The notes beneath the pieces were generated by a model. That model made no database searches. It was not told the DNA's origin and saw nothing but the letters and a program-made list of their open reading frames with translations. A program made the translations under genes and the position numbers. Source: Natrarchaeobaculum aegyptiacum (GTDB taxonomy: Archaea > Halobacteriota > Halobacteria > Halobacteriales > Natrialbaceae). From it: DNA of 64,000 nucleotides. Below, in pieces: positions 57,211 to 64,000 of the stretch. The stretch covers positions 62,001-126,000 of the forward strand of contig NZ_CP019893.1 in NCBI RefSeq assembly GCF_002156705.1, given 5' to 3'. Every line of letters begins with the position of its first letter. Position 1 is the stretch's first letter.

Positions 57211-58245
57211 CTAGAGGTAGCCGTTCTCGAGGAGCAGTTCGCCGTTGAGGACGCTCGCGCCGGCAGCGCCGCGCATCGTGTTGTGAGCGAGACAGTTGTA
57301 CTGGAGGCCGAAGGTGGACTCGCGGAAGCCGCCTGCGGAGATGGCCATGCCGCCGCCGAGGGTGCGGTCGAGCCGGGGCTGTGGTCGGTCAGGCTCCTCG
57401 AAGACGTGGATGAGCTGATCTGGCGAGGAGCGCAGGTCGAGCGACGGGTACGCTTCCATCGCGTCTGCGGCGTCTTCGGGGGTCAGTTCTTCCTGGGCTT
57501 CGACCCAGACGTTCTCGAGATGGCCATCGAGCGTTGAGATGCGGTTACAGGAGGCGGCGACCTCGACGCTGTCGTGGCTGAGTTCTGCACCGTCGAACTC
57601 CCCGAGCAGCTTGCGGGACTCGGTCTCGAGTTTCTCCTCTTCGCTGCCGATGTAGGGGATGGCGTTGTCGATGATCTCCATCGAGGTGACGCCGTCGTAG
57701 CCAGCGCCCGAGACCGCCTGCAGGGTCGAGACGTGAACCCGTTCGAGGCCGAACTCCTCGAGTGCGGCGAGCGTCGGGACGAAGGTGATCGTCGAGCAGT
57801 TGGGGTTCTTGACCATCGCGCCGTCCCAGCCGCGCTCGTCGCGCTGGACCTCGAGCAACTCGAGGTGGTCGGCGTTGACTTCCGGGATGATGAGCGGGAC
57901 GTCCTCGGCCATGCGGGCGTTCGAGGAGTTCGAGGACATGACGTAGCCGGCCTCACAGAACGCGGGCTCGACCTCGGCGCCGATAGACGAGGGGAGCGAC
58001 GAGAACAGGAGGTCGACGTCGTCCGGGACCTCGTCGGGGTCGGTTGCGGTGACGGTCATCTCGGCGACGTCCTCGGGAATGGGACTGTCGACGCGCCACT
58101 TGGCTGCCTGTCGGTACTGTTTGCCTGCACTCGAGGCGCTCGCGGTGAGGGCTGCGATCTCGAACTCCGGGTGGGGGTCGAGAAGTTGAATCAGTCGCTG
58201 TCCGACCGCACCAGTCGCGCCGAGTACGCCAACTCGTACTGCCAT
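57211..58245 (-). CDS. asd: Aspartate-semialdehyde dehydrogenase
   Basis: This 344-residue enzyme has the NADP-binding GVLGATGAVGQRLIQLL, SSLPSSIGAEVEP, SNSSNARMAEDVPLIIPEVN and the catalytic-Cys motif MVKNPNCSTITFVPTL, then ASCNRISTLDGHLENVWVE. It makes aspartate-semialdehyde, the branch point to Thr, Met and lysine/DAP in the aspartate pathway. No other pathway genes adjoin. Confidence 0.95.
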   Translation of the reverse strand: MAVRVGVLGATGAVGQRLIQLLDPHPEFEIAALTASASSAGKQYRQAAKWRVDSPIPEDVAEMTVTATDPDEVPDDVDLLFSSLPSSIGAEVEPAFCEAGYVMSSNSSNARMAEDVPLIIPEVNADHLELLEVQRDERGWDGAMVKNPNCSTITFVPTLAALEEFGLERVHVSTLQAVSGAGYDGVTSMEIIDNAIPYIGSEEEKLETESRKLLGEFDGAELSHDSVEVAASCNRISTLDGHLENVWVEAQEELTPEDAADAMEAYPSLDLRSSPDQLIHVFEEPDRPQPRLDRTLGGGMAISAGGFRESTFGLQYNCLAHNTMRGAAGASVLNGELLLENGYL

Positions 58246-58365
58246 TTTCCCGCACTCGGTGATGGGTCCGCAAAACCGTTTGGATTTGGAGTGCAGCGGT
58301 GTCGGGATCGACTGCGCATCGCCGGTCGACGGTGATAGAAGGGATTAAGAAACCAGGGTGATACA

Positions 58366-58701
58366 GTGACAGACAATGTACGCACACCGAAACGTGACGA
58401 GAGCCGAACCGCAGTCGGGTCCAGCGAACGGGCGGTGGTTCGCGTGACCACTTCGGAGACGACGTCCGACGGCCTCTCCCTGTTCGATTCGCCGTTCAAC
58501 ATCGCCTCGACGATCGTCGGCGTCATCGCGCTCGTGGCCGCCCCCGTCTTCCTCTGGACGGGCTACCAGGATTCGACGCTGCCGGTCGTCGGAACCGAAC
58601 TGAACATCCTGAACGGGTCGATCGGATTCATGCTCCTCGCGCTGGTTGCCGTCACCGCGTTCGTCATGGCGGCGTTCATGGAATCCGGCTTCGGTCGCTA
58701 G
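58366..58701 (+). CDS. Two-helix membrane protein (111 aa)
   Basis: This 111-residue protein has an N-terminal charged Thr/Ser-rich region, then helix IASTIVGVIALVAAPVFLW and helix FMLLALVAVTAFVMAAFM. GTG 58366 lies about 25 bp after GGATTAAG (near 58341), a TATA-like box, in the divergent gap to asd. An internal start at GTG 58444 is possible. Function unknown. Confidence 0.6.
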   Translation: MTDNVRTPKRDESRTAVGSSERAVVRVTTSETTSDGLSLFDSPFNIASTIVGVIALVAAPVFLWTGYQDSTLPVVGTELNILNGSIGFMLLALVAVTAFVMAAFMESGFGR

Positions 58702-58901
58702 GTCGGATCTCCGCTCGTCTTCTCCCGTCTTCGACCGATCCACACTGGTGAGCCACCGCCCGAGCCCCGGCCCCGGTCGAGAGCTGTCACTGGCCAGCGA
58801 CTGTGCGCGACGGGACTGACGATAGCTGGCGACCGCCCTGTGACCCCGACGACAGGGACAGCTACCGCTCGAGTGCGGGTGAGATCGAGGACAAAACTGC
58901 C

Positions 58902-59096
58902 TTACGCGGTCGCCGCCTGCGAACTCTTCTTTCGGGTGACGTAGCCGGCGATGCGGTTGCGAACGCCTTTCGATTCGACGTTCGTGAGCTTTGCGACGCT
59001 CTCTTTGTTCTGTTCGAAGTCGGTCGTGAACGCGTCCGGGTACCGTTCGAGCAGGAGGTTCCCGGTCTTTTTGACGTAGGCCGGTTTGATTGCCAT
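58902..59096 (-). CDS. rps17e: 30S ribosomal protein S17e
   Basis: This 64-residue protein carries the S17e core: [20 protein letters not shown], then [16 protein letters not shown], with the archaeal short C terminus. It is a small-subunit ribosomal protein specific to archaea and eukaryotes, encoded here as a single gene outside ribosomal-protein operons. Confidence 0.95.
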   Translation of the reverse strand: MAIKPAYVKKTGNLLLERYPDAFTTDFEQNKESVAKLTNVESKGVRNRIAGYVTRKKSSQAATA

Positions 59097-59438
59097 ATCG
59101 GAGAGTCCGTCCAGAGGCTCTTAGGTACTACGATACGGGGCGCTCTGGCAGCCACTGCGCGTGAGTCCATCAGGGATCACACGATAGCGGCGTGATTTCC
59201 GTTCGCGCCGGTCGCTCTGGACCGTAAAATAGCGACAGGTGTCGCGAGCGCACGGGCAGGTGTTCGGAAACGGTGGTCCATCGAGAAGCGTCGCTCGAGG
59301 AGCCGGCGACGGTGTCACGGCACACTGTCTCGAGCGGAGATCGAGCCGGGCAGAAACCCAGCGTGTGCCGTGAGATCACGGCGCTCGGGCGTGGTCGGGA
59401 CCGGGGCGCTTTTGATCGGTCGCCGTGAAGGAAGAGAC
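59097..59438. other. Divergent intergenic region rps17e / PHP gene
   Basis: This 342-bp gap contains the promoters of rps17e and of the PHP gene (TTTTGATCGG near 59410). The PHP ORF is open back to 59370, but that part lacks the family sequence. No other gene or RNA is seen. Confidence 0.45.
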
Positions 59439-60125
59439 GTGCTGTCGGTCGAACTCCACGTGCACTCGGCGCTGTCCTACGACGGTCGTGACCCCGTCGA
59501 GCTCATCTTAGAGCAGGCCCAGGGGGTCGGCCTCGACGCCATCGCGATCACCGATCACGACGAGATCGACGCCAGTCTCGAGGCTGTCGAACTGGCCCCG
59601 GAGTACGGCCTCGTCGCGATTCCTGCGATGGAAATCTCGAGCAAGGCGGGGCACGTCCTCGGGTTCGGACTCGAGGAGGCGGTCCCGCCCGGCCTCTCTT
59701 ACGAGACGACGATCGAGGAGATACACGCACAGGACGGACTGGCGGTTATTCCCCATCCGTTCCAGGAGTCCCGACACGGCGTGATGGCCCGCATTTCGCG
59801 GGCCCAGCTCACGAAGGCCGACGCGATCGAGGTGTACAACTCCCGGTTGCTCACCGGCCGTGCGAATCGCCAGGCCAGGCGGTTCGCCGAGTCCCACGGT
59901 ATGCCAATGACGTCCGGCAGCGACGCCCACATCAGCGAGATGGTCGGACAGGCGGTCACCCGCGTCGACGCCGAGGAACAATCGGTCGACGCGATTCTCG
60001 AGGCGATCCGTGCCGGACGTACCTCGGTCGAGGGGAAGCGAACGCCGTGGCACATCAGTTTTCGACAGGCTGCCGGCGGCGTCTCCCGGCGGGTACGAAG
60101 CGGGATCGTGGGGTTGTTCGAATGA
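59439..60125 (+). CDS. PHP-domain metal-dependent phosphoesterase
   Basis: This 228-residue PHP domain has VELHVHSALSYDGRDP (HxH), AITDHDEIDAS, PAMEISSK, VIPHPFQESRHG and TSGSDAHISEM, the histidine/aspartate metal ligands of the PHP fold. It is likely a phosphatase or phosphodiesterase on small molecules. GTG 59439 (VLSVELHVHS) is preferred over 59370. Its stop overlaps the next gene's ATG (ATGA), so the two are coupled. Confidence 0.85.
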   Translation: MLSVELHVHSALSYDGRDPVELILEQAQGVGLDAIAITDHDEIDASLEAVELAPEYGLVAIPAMEISSKAGHVLGFGLEEAVPPGLSYETTIEEIHAQDGLAVIPHPFQESRHGVMARISRAQLTKADAIEVYNSRLLTGRANRQARRFAESHGMPMTSGSDAHISEMVGQAVTRVDAEEQSVDAILEAIRAGRTSVEGKRTPWHISFRQAAGGVSRRVRSGIVGLFE

Positions 60126-61306
60126 CCGCTGGGCTCCGCGGCAGCGACAGCGATCGCGTCCAGCGAGCCATCGCCGACGACGAGCCGTTCCCGGGCGGAA
60201 CCGGCTTTGCGGGCGAACTCGAGGGCCGACTCGTCCGCGACGTGCTCGGGCGCGTCCCGCTGTACGTCGACCGCACCGGTCCCGTCACCGCTACCGATGG
60301 CTGGGCGTTCAGTCCGACCGCGCTCGAGGATCCGGTGGCCGTTCCCGCCGGAACCGTGACGCCGGTCGAGGACCTCGACGCCGCGGCGCTCGAGGCTACA
60401 GCGGTCGACCCGGACACCCTCGAGCCCGACGCAGTCTCGTCGTCCCCGTTCTATCGCCACTGGACACTCCCCGATCCAGCTCCCGTCGAGCCGGACGTCG
60501 CACTCGAGGCGCTGGAGGAGGCGATCTGTGACTCGGTTGCGTGCGTCCGAGAGAGCGATCGGGAGGTCGCCGTCGCCTTCTCCGGCGGTGTGGATTCGGC
60601 ACTGGTCGCCGAGTTACTGGACGCACCGCTGTACGTCGTCGGATTCGACGGCTGCCACGACGTCGAGGCCGCCCGCGAGGCCGCGGCGGTGATGGGACGG
60701 GAAGCCGACCTGACCGTCGTCGACCTCGAGCCGGCTGACATCGAGCGCGCGGTCCCCGGCCTCGCCCGCGCGATTGGGCGAACGAACGCGATGGACGTCC
60801 AGATCGCGCTCCCGCTGTTTCTGGCGGCCGAGCGCGTTGGCGCCGACGGGTTCGACGCGCTGGCGGTCGGCCAGGGGGCCGACGAACTGTTCGGCGGCTA
60901 CGAGAAGGTCGTCCACCTCGATCACCGCGTCGAGGCCGAGACGACCCGGGAGGCGGTCAGAGAGCAGATCCGGAGCCTCGCCGAGCAGCTTCCCCGTGAC
61001 GTCCTCGCCGTCGAGGCGGCGGGCGTCGACCCGGTCGCGCCGTTGCTCGACGACCGCGTGGTCCGGGCTGCATTCAGACTCCCCGACACCTTGCTCGCCG
61101 ACGAGGAGATCCGGAAACGCGGGCTCCGGACGGTCGCCAGCCGGCACCTCCCCGAGTCGGTCGCGACGAGAGACAAGAAGGCCGTCCAGTACGGTAGCCT
61201 CGTCGCGCGCGAACTCGACCGGCTCGCCCGCCAGAACGGCTACAAGCGCCGGATGGACGACCACGTCTCGACGTACGTCAGGTCGCTACTCGAGCCCGGA
61301 CGCTGA
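60122..61306 (+). CDS. Asparagine-synthetase-like PP-loop ATPase with truncated glutaminase region
   Basis: This 394-residue protein has a C-terminal AsnB-type synthetase domain (about 122-394) with PP-loop AFSGGVDSA (152-160), DALAVGQGADELFGGYEKVV and TRDKKAVQYGS. The first about 110 residues look like the second half of an AsnB glutaminase domain (RDVLGRVPLYVDRTG) but lack the N-terminal catalytic Cys2. It probably adenylates a carboxylate or amide substrate using ammonia or another donor. ATG 60122 overlaps the PHP stop. Confidence 0.85.
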   Translation: MTAGLRGSDSDRVQRAIADDEPFPGGTGFAGELEGRLVRDVLGRVPLYVDRTGPVTATDGWAFSPTALEDPVAVPAGTVTPVEDLDAAALEATAVDPDTLEPDAVSSSPFYRHWTLPDPAPVEPDVALEALEEAICDSVACVRESDREVAVAFSGGVDSALVAELLDAPLYVVGFDGCHDVEAAREAAAVMGREADLTVVDLEPADIERAVPGLARAIGRTNAMDVQIALPLFLAAERVGADGFDALAVGQGADELFGGYEKVVHLDHRVEAETTREAVREQIRSLAEQLPRDVLAVEAAGVDPVAPLLDDRVVRAAFRLPDTLLADEEIRKRGLRTVASRHLPESVATRDKKAVQYGSLVARELDRLARQNGYKRRMDDHVSTYVRSLLEPGR

Positions 61307-61372
61307 GCGTCGGCCCAGTCGATTCTGCGGGGAACCCAAACGCCTACCGGCTCGAGGCACGACGCCTCTGCT

Positions 61373-63199
61373 ATGGCCTACGACATCGAACGCTACCTCA
61401 ACGTCCGGAGCGCCTACGGCGCGTCGTTCGGCCCCGACGGCGAACGGCTCTCGTTCCTGATGGACACCACCGGGACGCCGCAGGTCTGGACGCTCGAGGG
61501 GTCCCGGGAATGGCCCGAACAGCGAACCTTCTACGAGGAGCGGGTGACCTTCGCCTCGTGGTCGCCCGAGCGTCCCGAGTTGATCTTCGGGATGGACGAG
61601 GGCGGCAACGAGCGCGCCCAGTTGTTCCGTCTCGACGCCGAATCGGGCGAGATTACGAATCTGACCCGAAAGCCCGATGCCAAGCACCGCTGGGGCGGCT
61701 GGAGCCACGACGGCGAGCGGTTCGCCTTCGCTTCCAATCGGCGGGACGAGGCCGTCTTCGACCTCTACGTTCAGGGCCGCGAGGAGACCGGCGATGCGGC
61801 CGAACTCGTCTACGAGGGCGACGGCTGGCTCTCGCTCGCCGGCTGGAGTCCCGACGACTCCCGGCTGCTGGTTTCGCAGGCCTACTCCAACTTCGATCAG
61901 GACCTGTACGTGCTCGACATCGAGGCCGACGAGCCAGCGCTCGAGCACCTCACCCCCCACGAGGGCGACGTCCGCTATCAGAGCGCGTGTTGGGCACCCG
62001 GCGGCGAGGGGATCTATCTGGTCACCGACGAGGGCGACGCCGATACGCTCTATCTCGCCTATCTCGACCTCGAGCGCGGCGAGCTCGAGACGGTCGCCGA
62101 CGGGAACGGGTGGAACGTCGACGGCATCGCGCTGGACGACGAGACGGGGCGGTTCGTCTACTCGCGCAACGTCGAGGGCTACACCGACCTGACCGTCGGC
62201 GAACTGGACCCGGAAGAGCCGACAGCGTTCGAGACGTTCCCCGGGCCCGAGTTGCCGGGCGGCGTCGCCGGCGGCGTCAGTTTCGGTCCCGACGCCGAGC
62301 GGTTCGCGCTGTCGACGACGGGCGATACGGTCAACACGAACGTCTTCGTGGTCGACGTCGAGACCGGCGAGGCCGAACAGTGGACCGACGCACCCACGGC
62401 CGGCATCCCGCGGGCGACGTTCGACGAGTCCGAACTCGTCCACGTCGAGAGCTTCGACGGACTGGACGTGCCGGGCTTTCTGACGTTGCCCGACGGGTCC
62501 GACGACTCGAGCGACGACGGGGTCCCCGTCATCGTCGACATCCACGGCGGCCCCGAGAGCCAGCGTCGGCCCTCGTTCTCGTCGGTCAAACAGTACTTCC
62601 TCGATCGCGGCTACGCATACTTCGAGCCGAACGTCCGCGGCTCTGCGGGCTACGGTGCCGATTACGCCGCACTCGACGACGTCGAGAAGCGGATGGATTC
62701 GGTCGCCGATATCAGGGCCTGCGTCGAGTGGCTGCAGGATCATCCCGCGATCGATCCCGACCGGGTCGCCGCCAAGGGTGGCTCTTACGGCGGGTTCATG
62801 GTCCTCGCGGCGCTGACGGAGTACCCCGACCTCTGGGCGGCCGGCGTCGACGTCGTCGGCATCGCCAACTTCGTCACCTTCCTCGAGAACACCGGCGACT
62901 GGCGACGTGAGCTTCGAGAGGCCGAGTACGGAAGTCTCGATGAAGACCGGGAGTTCCTCGAGGAAATTTCGCCGACGAACAACATCGAGTCCATCGAGGC
63001 ACCCCTGTTCGTCCTCCACGGGGAGAACGATCCACGAGTTCCCGTCGGGGAGGCCGAACAGATCGCCGAGAAGGCCGAGTCCCAGGGTGTCCCCGTCCGT
63101 ACCCTCATTTTCGACGACGAGGGTCACGGCTTCTCGAAACTCGAGAACCGGATCGAGGCCTACTCGGACATTGCGGACTTCCTCGACGAGCACGTCTGA
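61373..63199 (+). CDS. S9-family peptidase (prolyl-oligopeptidase / acylaminoacyl-peptidase type)
   Basis: This 608-residue serine peptidase has an N-terminal beta-propeller (about 1-350; repeated WSPERPELIFGMDEG, WSHDGERFAFASN, WSPDDSRLLVSQ blades) and a C-terminal alpha/beta-hydrolase domain with nucleophile S471 (KGGSYGGFMVLA), acid in HGENDPRVP and His in DDEGHGFSK. It cleaves short peptides in the cytoplasm. Other catalytic surroundings, such as DIHGGPESQRRP (oxyanion), are intact. Confidence 0.93.
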   Translation: MAYDIERYLNVRSAYGASFGPDGERLSFLMDTTGTPQVWTLEGSREWPEQRTFYEERVTFASWSPERPELIFGMDEGGNERAQLFRLDAESGEITNLTRKPDAKHRWGGWSHDGERFAFASNRRDEAVFDLYVQGREETGDAAELVYEGDGWLSLAGWSPDDSRLLVSQAYSNFDQDLYVLDIEADEPALEHLTPHEGDVRYQSACWAPGGEGIYLVTDEGDADTLYLAYLDLERGELETVADGNGWNVDGIALDDETGRFVYSRNVEGYTDLTVGELDPEEPTAFETFPGPELPGGVAGGVSFGPDAERFALSTTGDTVNTNVFVVDVETGEAEQWTDAPTAGIPRATFDESELVHVESFDGLDVPGFLTLPDGSDDSSDDGVPVIVDIHGGPESQRRPSFSSVKQYFLDRGYAYFEPNVRGSAGYGADYAALDDVEKRMDSVADIRACVEWLQDHPAIDPDRVAAKGGSYGGFMVLAALTEYPDLWAAGVDVVGIANFVTFLENTGDWRRELREAEYGSLDEDREFLEEISPTNNIESIEAPLFVLHGENDPRVPVGEAEQIAEKAESQGVPVRTLIFDDEGHGFSKLENRIEAYSDIADFLDEHV

Positions 63200-63352
63200 T
63201 ACGGTCTGCTGTACCTCATTTCCGGAGCAACCGCGACCCGTCCTGCGGTCTCCAGTACATCGTCACAGCAAACCGTATGAGTGCTGGAGATGGACGTGTC
63301 GAGAACGTTCGCCGAACACCACACCTATTCTTGCGACCCCCGAAGACCGCGT

Positions 63353-64000
63353 ATGGTTACGGGGGCGATCATCGCAGGCGGGCGCTCGACCCGATTCGGT
63401 GAGGCGGACAAGGCCGTCGCACCGCTGGCTGGCACGCCGATGATTCGACGCGTTGCGAACCGACTCGCCGGCACGGCCGCGTCGGTCGATCCCGGCGGGG
63501 ACGCAGCCAGCGACGGCGATCCGGTCGTCGACAACCTGCTGGTCAACTGCCGGGCAGACCAGCGCGCGGCGATCGAGGCGGCGATGGGGAGGTACCCGCT
63601 CGAGGTGCGCTACGTCGAAGACGACGAGCCGGATCTCGGGCCGATGGCCGGTATCCGACACGCCTGTCGGGGGGCCCCGGACGACCTCGTCGCCGTCGTC
63701 GCCTGTGACATGCCGTTCGTCGATCCGAGCCTGCTCGAGTACCTGTGTGAACGAGCCGCCGACGCGGAGGCGGCGGTCCCCCAGTTGAACGACGAGTGGT
63801 TCCAGACGACCCAGGCCGTCTACCGCGCCGAGCCGATGGCCGACGCCTGCGACCGCGCGCTCGCTCGAGGGGACCGACGAATCATCGAGCCGCTGTTCGA
63901 CCTCGAATACGTCGTCGTCGACCACGACGCCCTCGAGTCGGTGACGAGCGAGCGAACGTTCGAGAACGTCAACACCCGCGAGGAACTGGACCGGGCAGCA
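63353..64000 (+). CDS. mobA: Molybdenum cofactor guanylyltransferase (partial, 3' end cut)
   Basis: From ATG 63353 an open frame of 216 codons runs off the window end. It starts MVTGAIIAGGRSTRFGEADK, the nucleotidyltransferase (MobA/GlmU) signature, then RYVEDDEPDLGPMAGIRHAC and VVACDMPFVDPSLLEYL. MobA attaches GMP to molybdopterin to make the MGD cofactor of DMSO-reductase-type enzymes. Such enzymes are not seen in this window. Confidence 0.93.
   Translation, partial: MVTGAIIAGGRSTRFGEADKAVAPLAGTPMIRRVANRLAGTAASVDPGGDAASDGDPVVDNLLVNCRADQRAAIEAAMGRYPLEVRYVEDDEPDLGPMAGIRHACRGAPDDLVAVVACDMPFVDPSLLEYLCERAADAEAAVPQLNDEWFQTTQAVYRAEPMADACDRALARGDRRIIEPLFDLEYVVVDHDALESVTSERTFENVNTREELDRAA

Noticed and set aside
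61286-63193. 635-codon minus-strand ORF antisense to the S9 peptidase
   Set aside because: The + strand product has a complete catalytic triad and propeller repeats; the antisense frame has no family motifs.

Overview
The window is chromosomal DNA of an extremely halophilic archaeon (class Halobacteria; the 16S rRNA and gene content suggest the Natrialbales, inferred by eye). The evidence is high GC with strong G/C at third codon positions, very acidic proteins, many start codons about 25-30 bp after a TATA box (leaderless transcripts), a 16S-tRNA-Ala(TGC)-23S-5S operon with archaeal bulge-helix-bulge processing stems, and archaeal markers (S17e, dodecin, TrmB, geranylgeranyl reductase, HemAT-like transducer, PccX).

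Layout. 1-9.7 kb: end of a TctBA-type tricarboxylate transporter, a PAPS-reductase-family protein, purM, a coupled TraB-like / site-2-protease-like membrane pair, a hot-dog thioesterase, a HAD phosphatase, a SHOCT membrane protein and several small conserved or zinc-binding proteins. 9.8-13.7 kb: the acyl-CoA (propionyl-CoA) carboxylase operon pccB-pccX-pccA. 14.2-19.6 kb: a branched-chain amino acid ABC importer, with livK on the + strand facing livHMGF on the - strand. 19.9-25.0 kb: an orphan polysulfide-reductase-like electron-transfer module (a four-cluster ferredoxin with unusual acidic extensions, an NrfD membrane subunit, two tandem small membrane paralogues) followed by an Mrp/NBP35 ATPase. 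No molybdopterin catalytic subunit is present. 25.1-27.7 kb: a cupin, a very acidic repeat protein, then a little-explained stretch with an array of RNA hairpins and fragments of coding-like sequence in successive frames. 27.7-44.5 kb: LysE exporter, F420-type LLM oxidoreductase, GNAT protein, aliphatic amidase (amiE), an ABC-2 exporter, a multi-PAS histidine kinase, a TrmB regulator, MscS channel, two UspA proteins, aminotransferase, dodecin, a HesB/IscA protein and hisD.

44.6-50.4 kb: the rRNA operon, with four tandem promoter-like boxes upstream, a fifth in the tRNA-Ala/23S spacer, processing stems around 16S and 23S, a tRNA-like element before 5S and a strong hairpin terminator. 50.5-64.0 kb: a small HTH regulator, a globin-PAS-MCP soluble transducer, geranylgeranyl reductase, D-2-hydroxyacid dehydrogenase, UspA, a second HTH regulator, asd, rps17e, a coupled PHP-domain / asparagine-synthetase-like pair, an S9 peptidase and the 5' part of mobA, cut by the window end.

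Most of the window is housekeeping or ordinary haloarchaeal accessory content. The parts most worth a second look are the orphan PsrBC-like module with its duplicated small subunits and upstream leader ORF, the hairpin array at about 27.07-27.14 kb, the TraB protein whose domain is split by a membrane block and is translationally coupled to a protease, and the PHP/AsnB-like pair. No CRISPR array, intact insertion sequence, integrase or prophage was seen.
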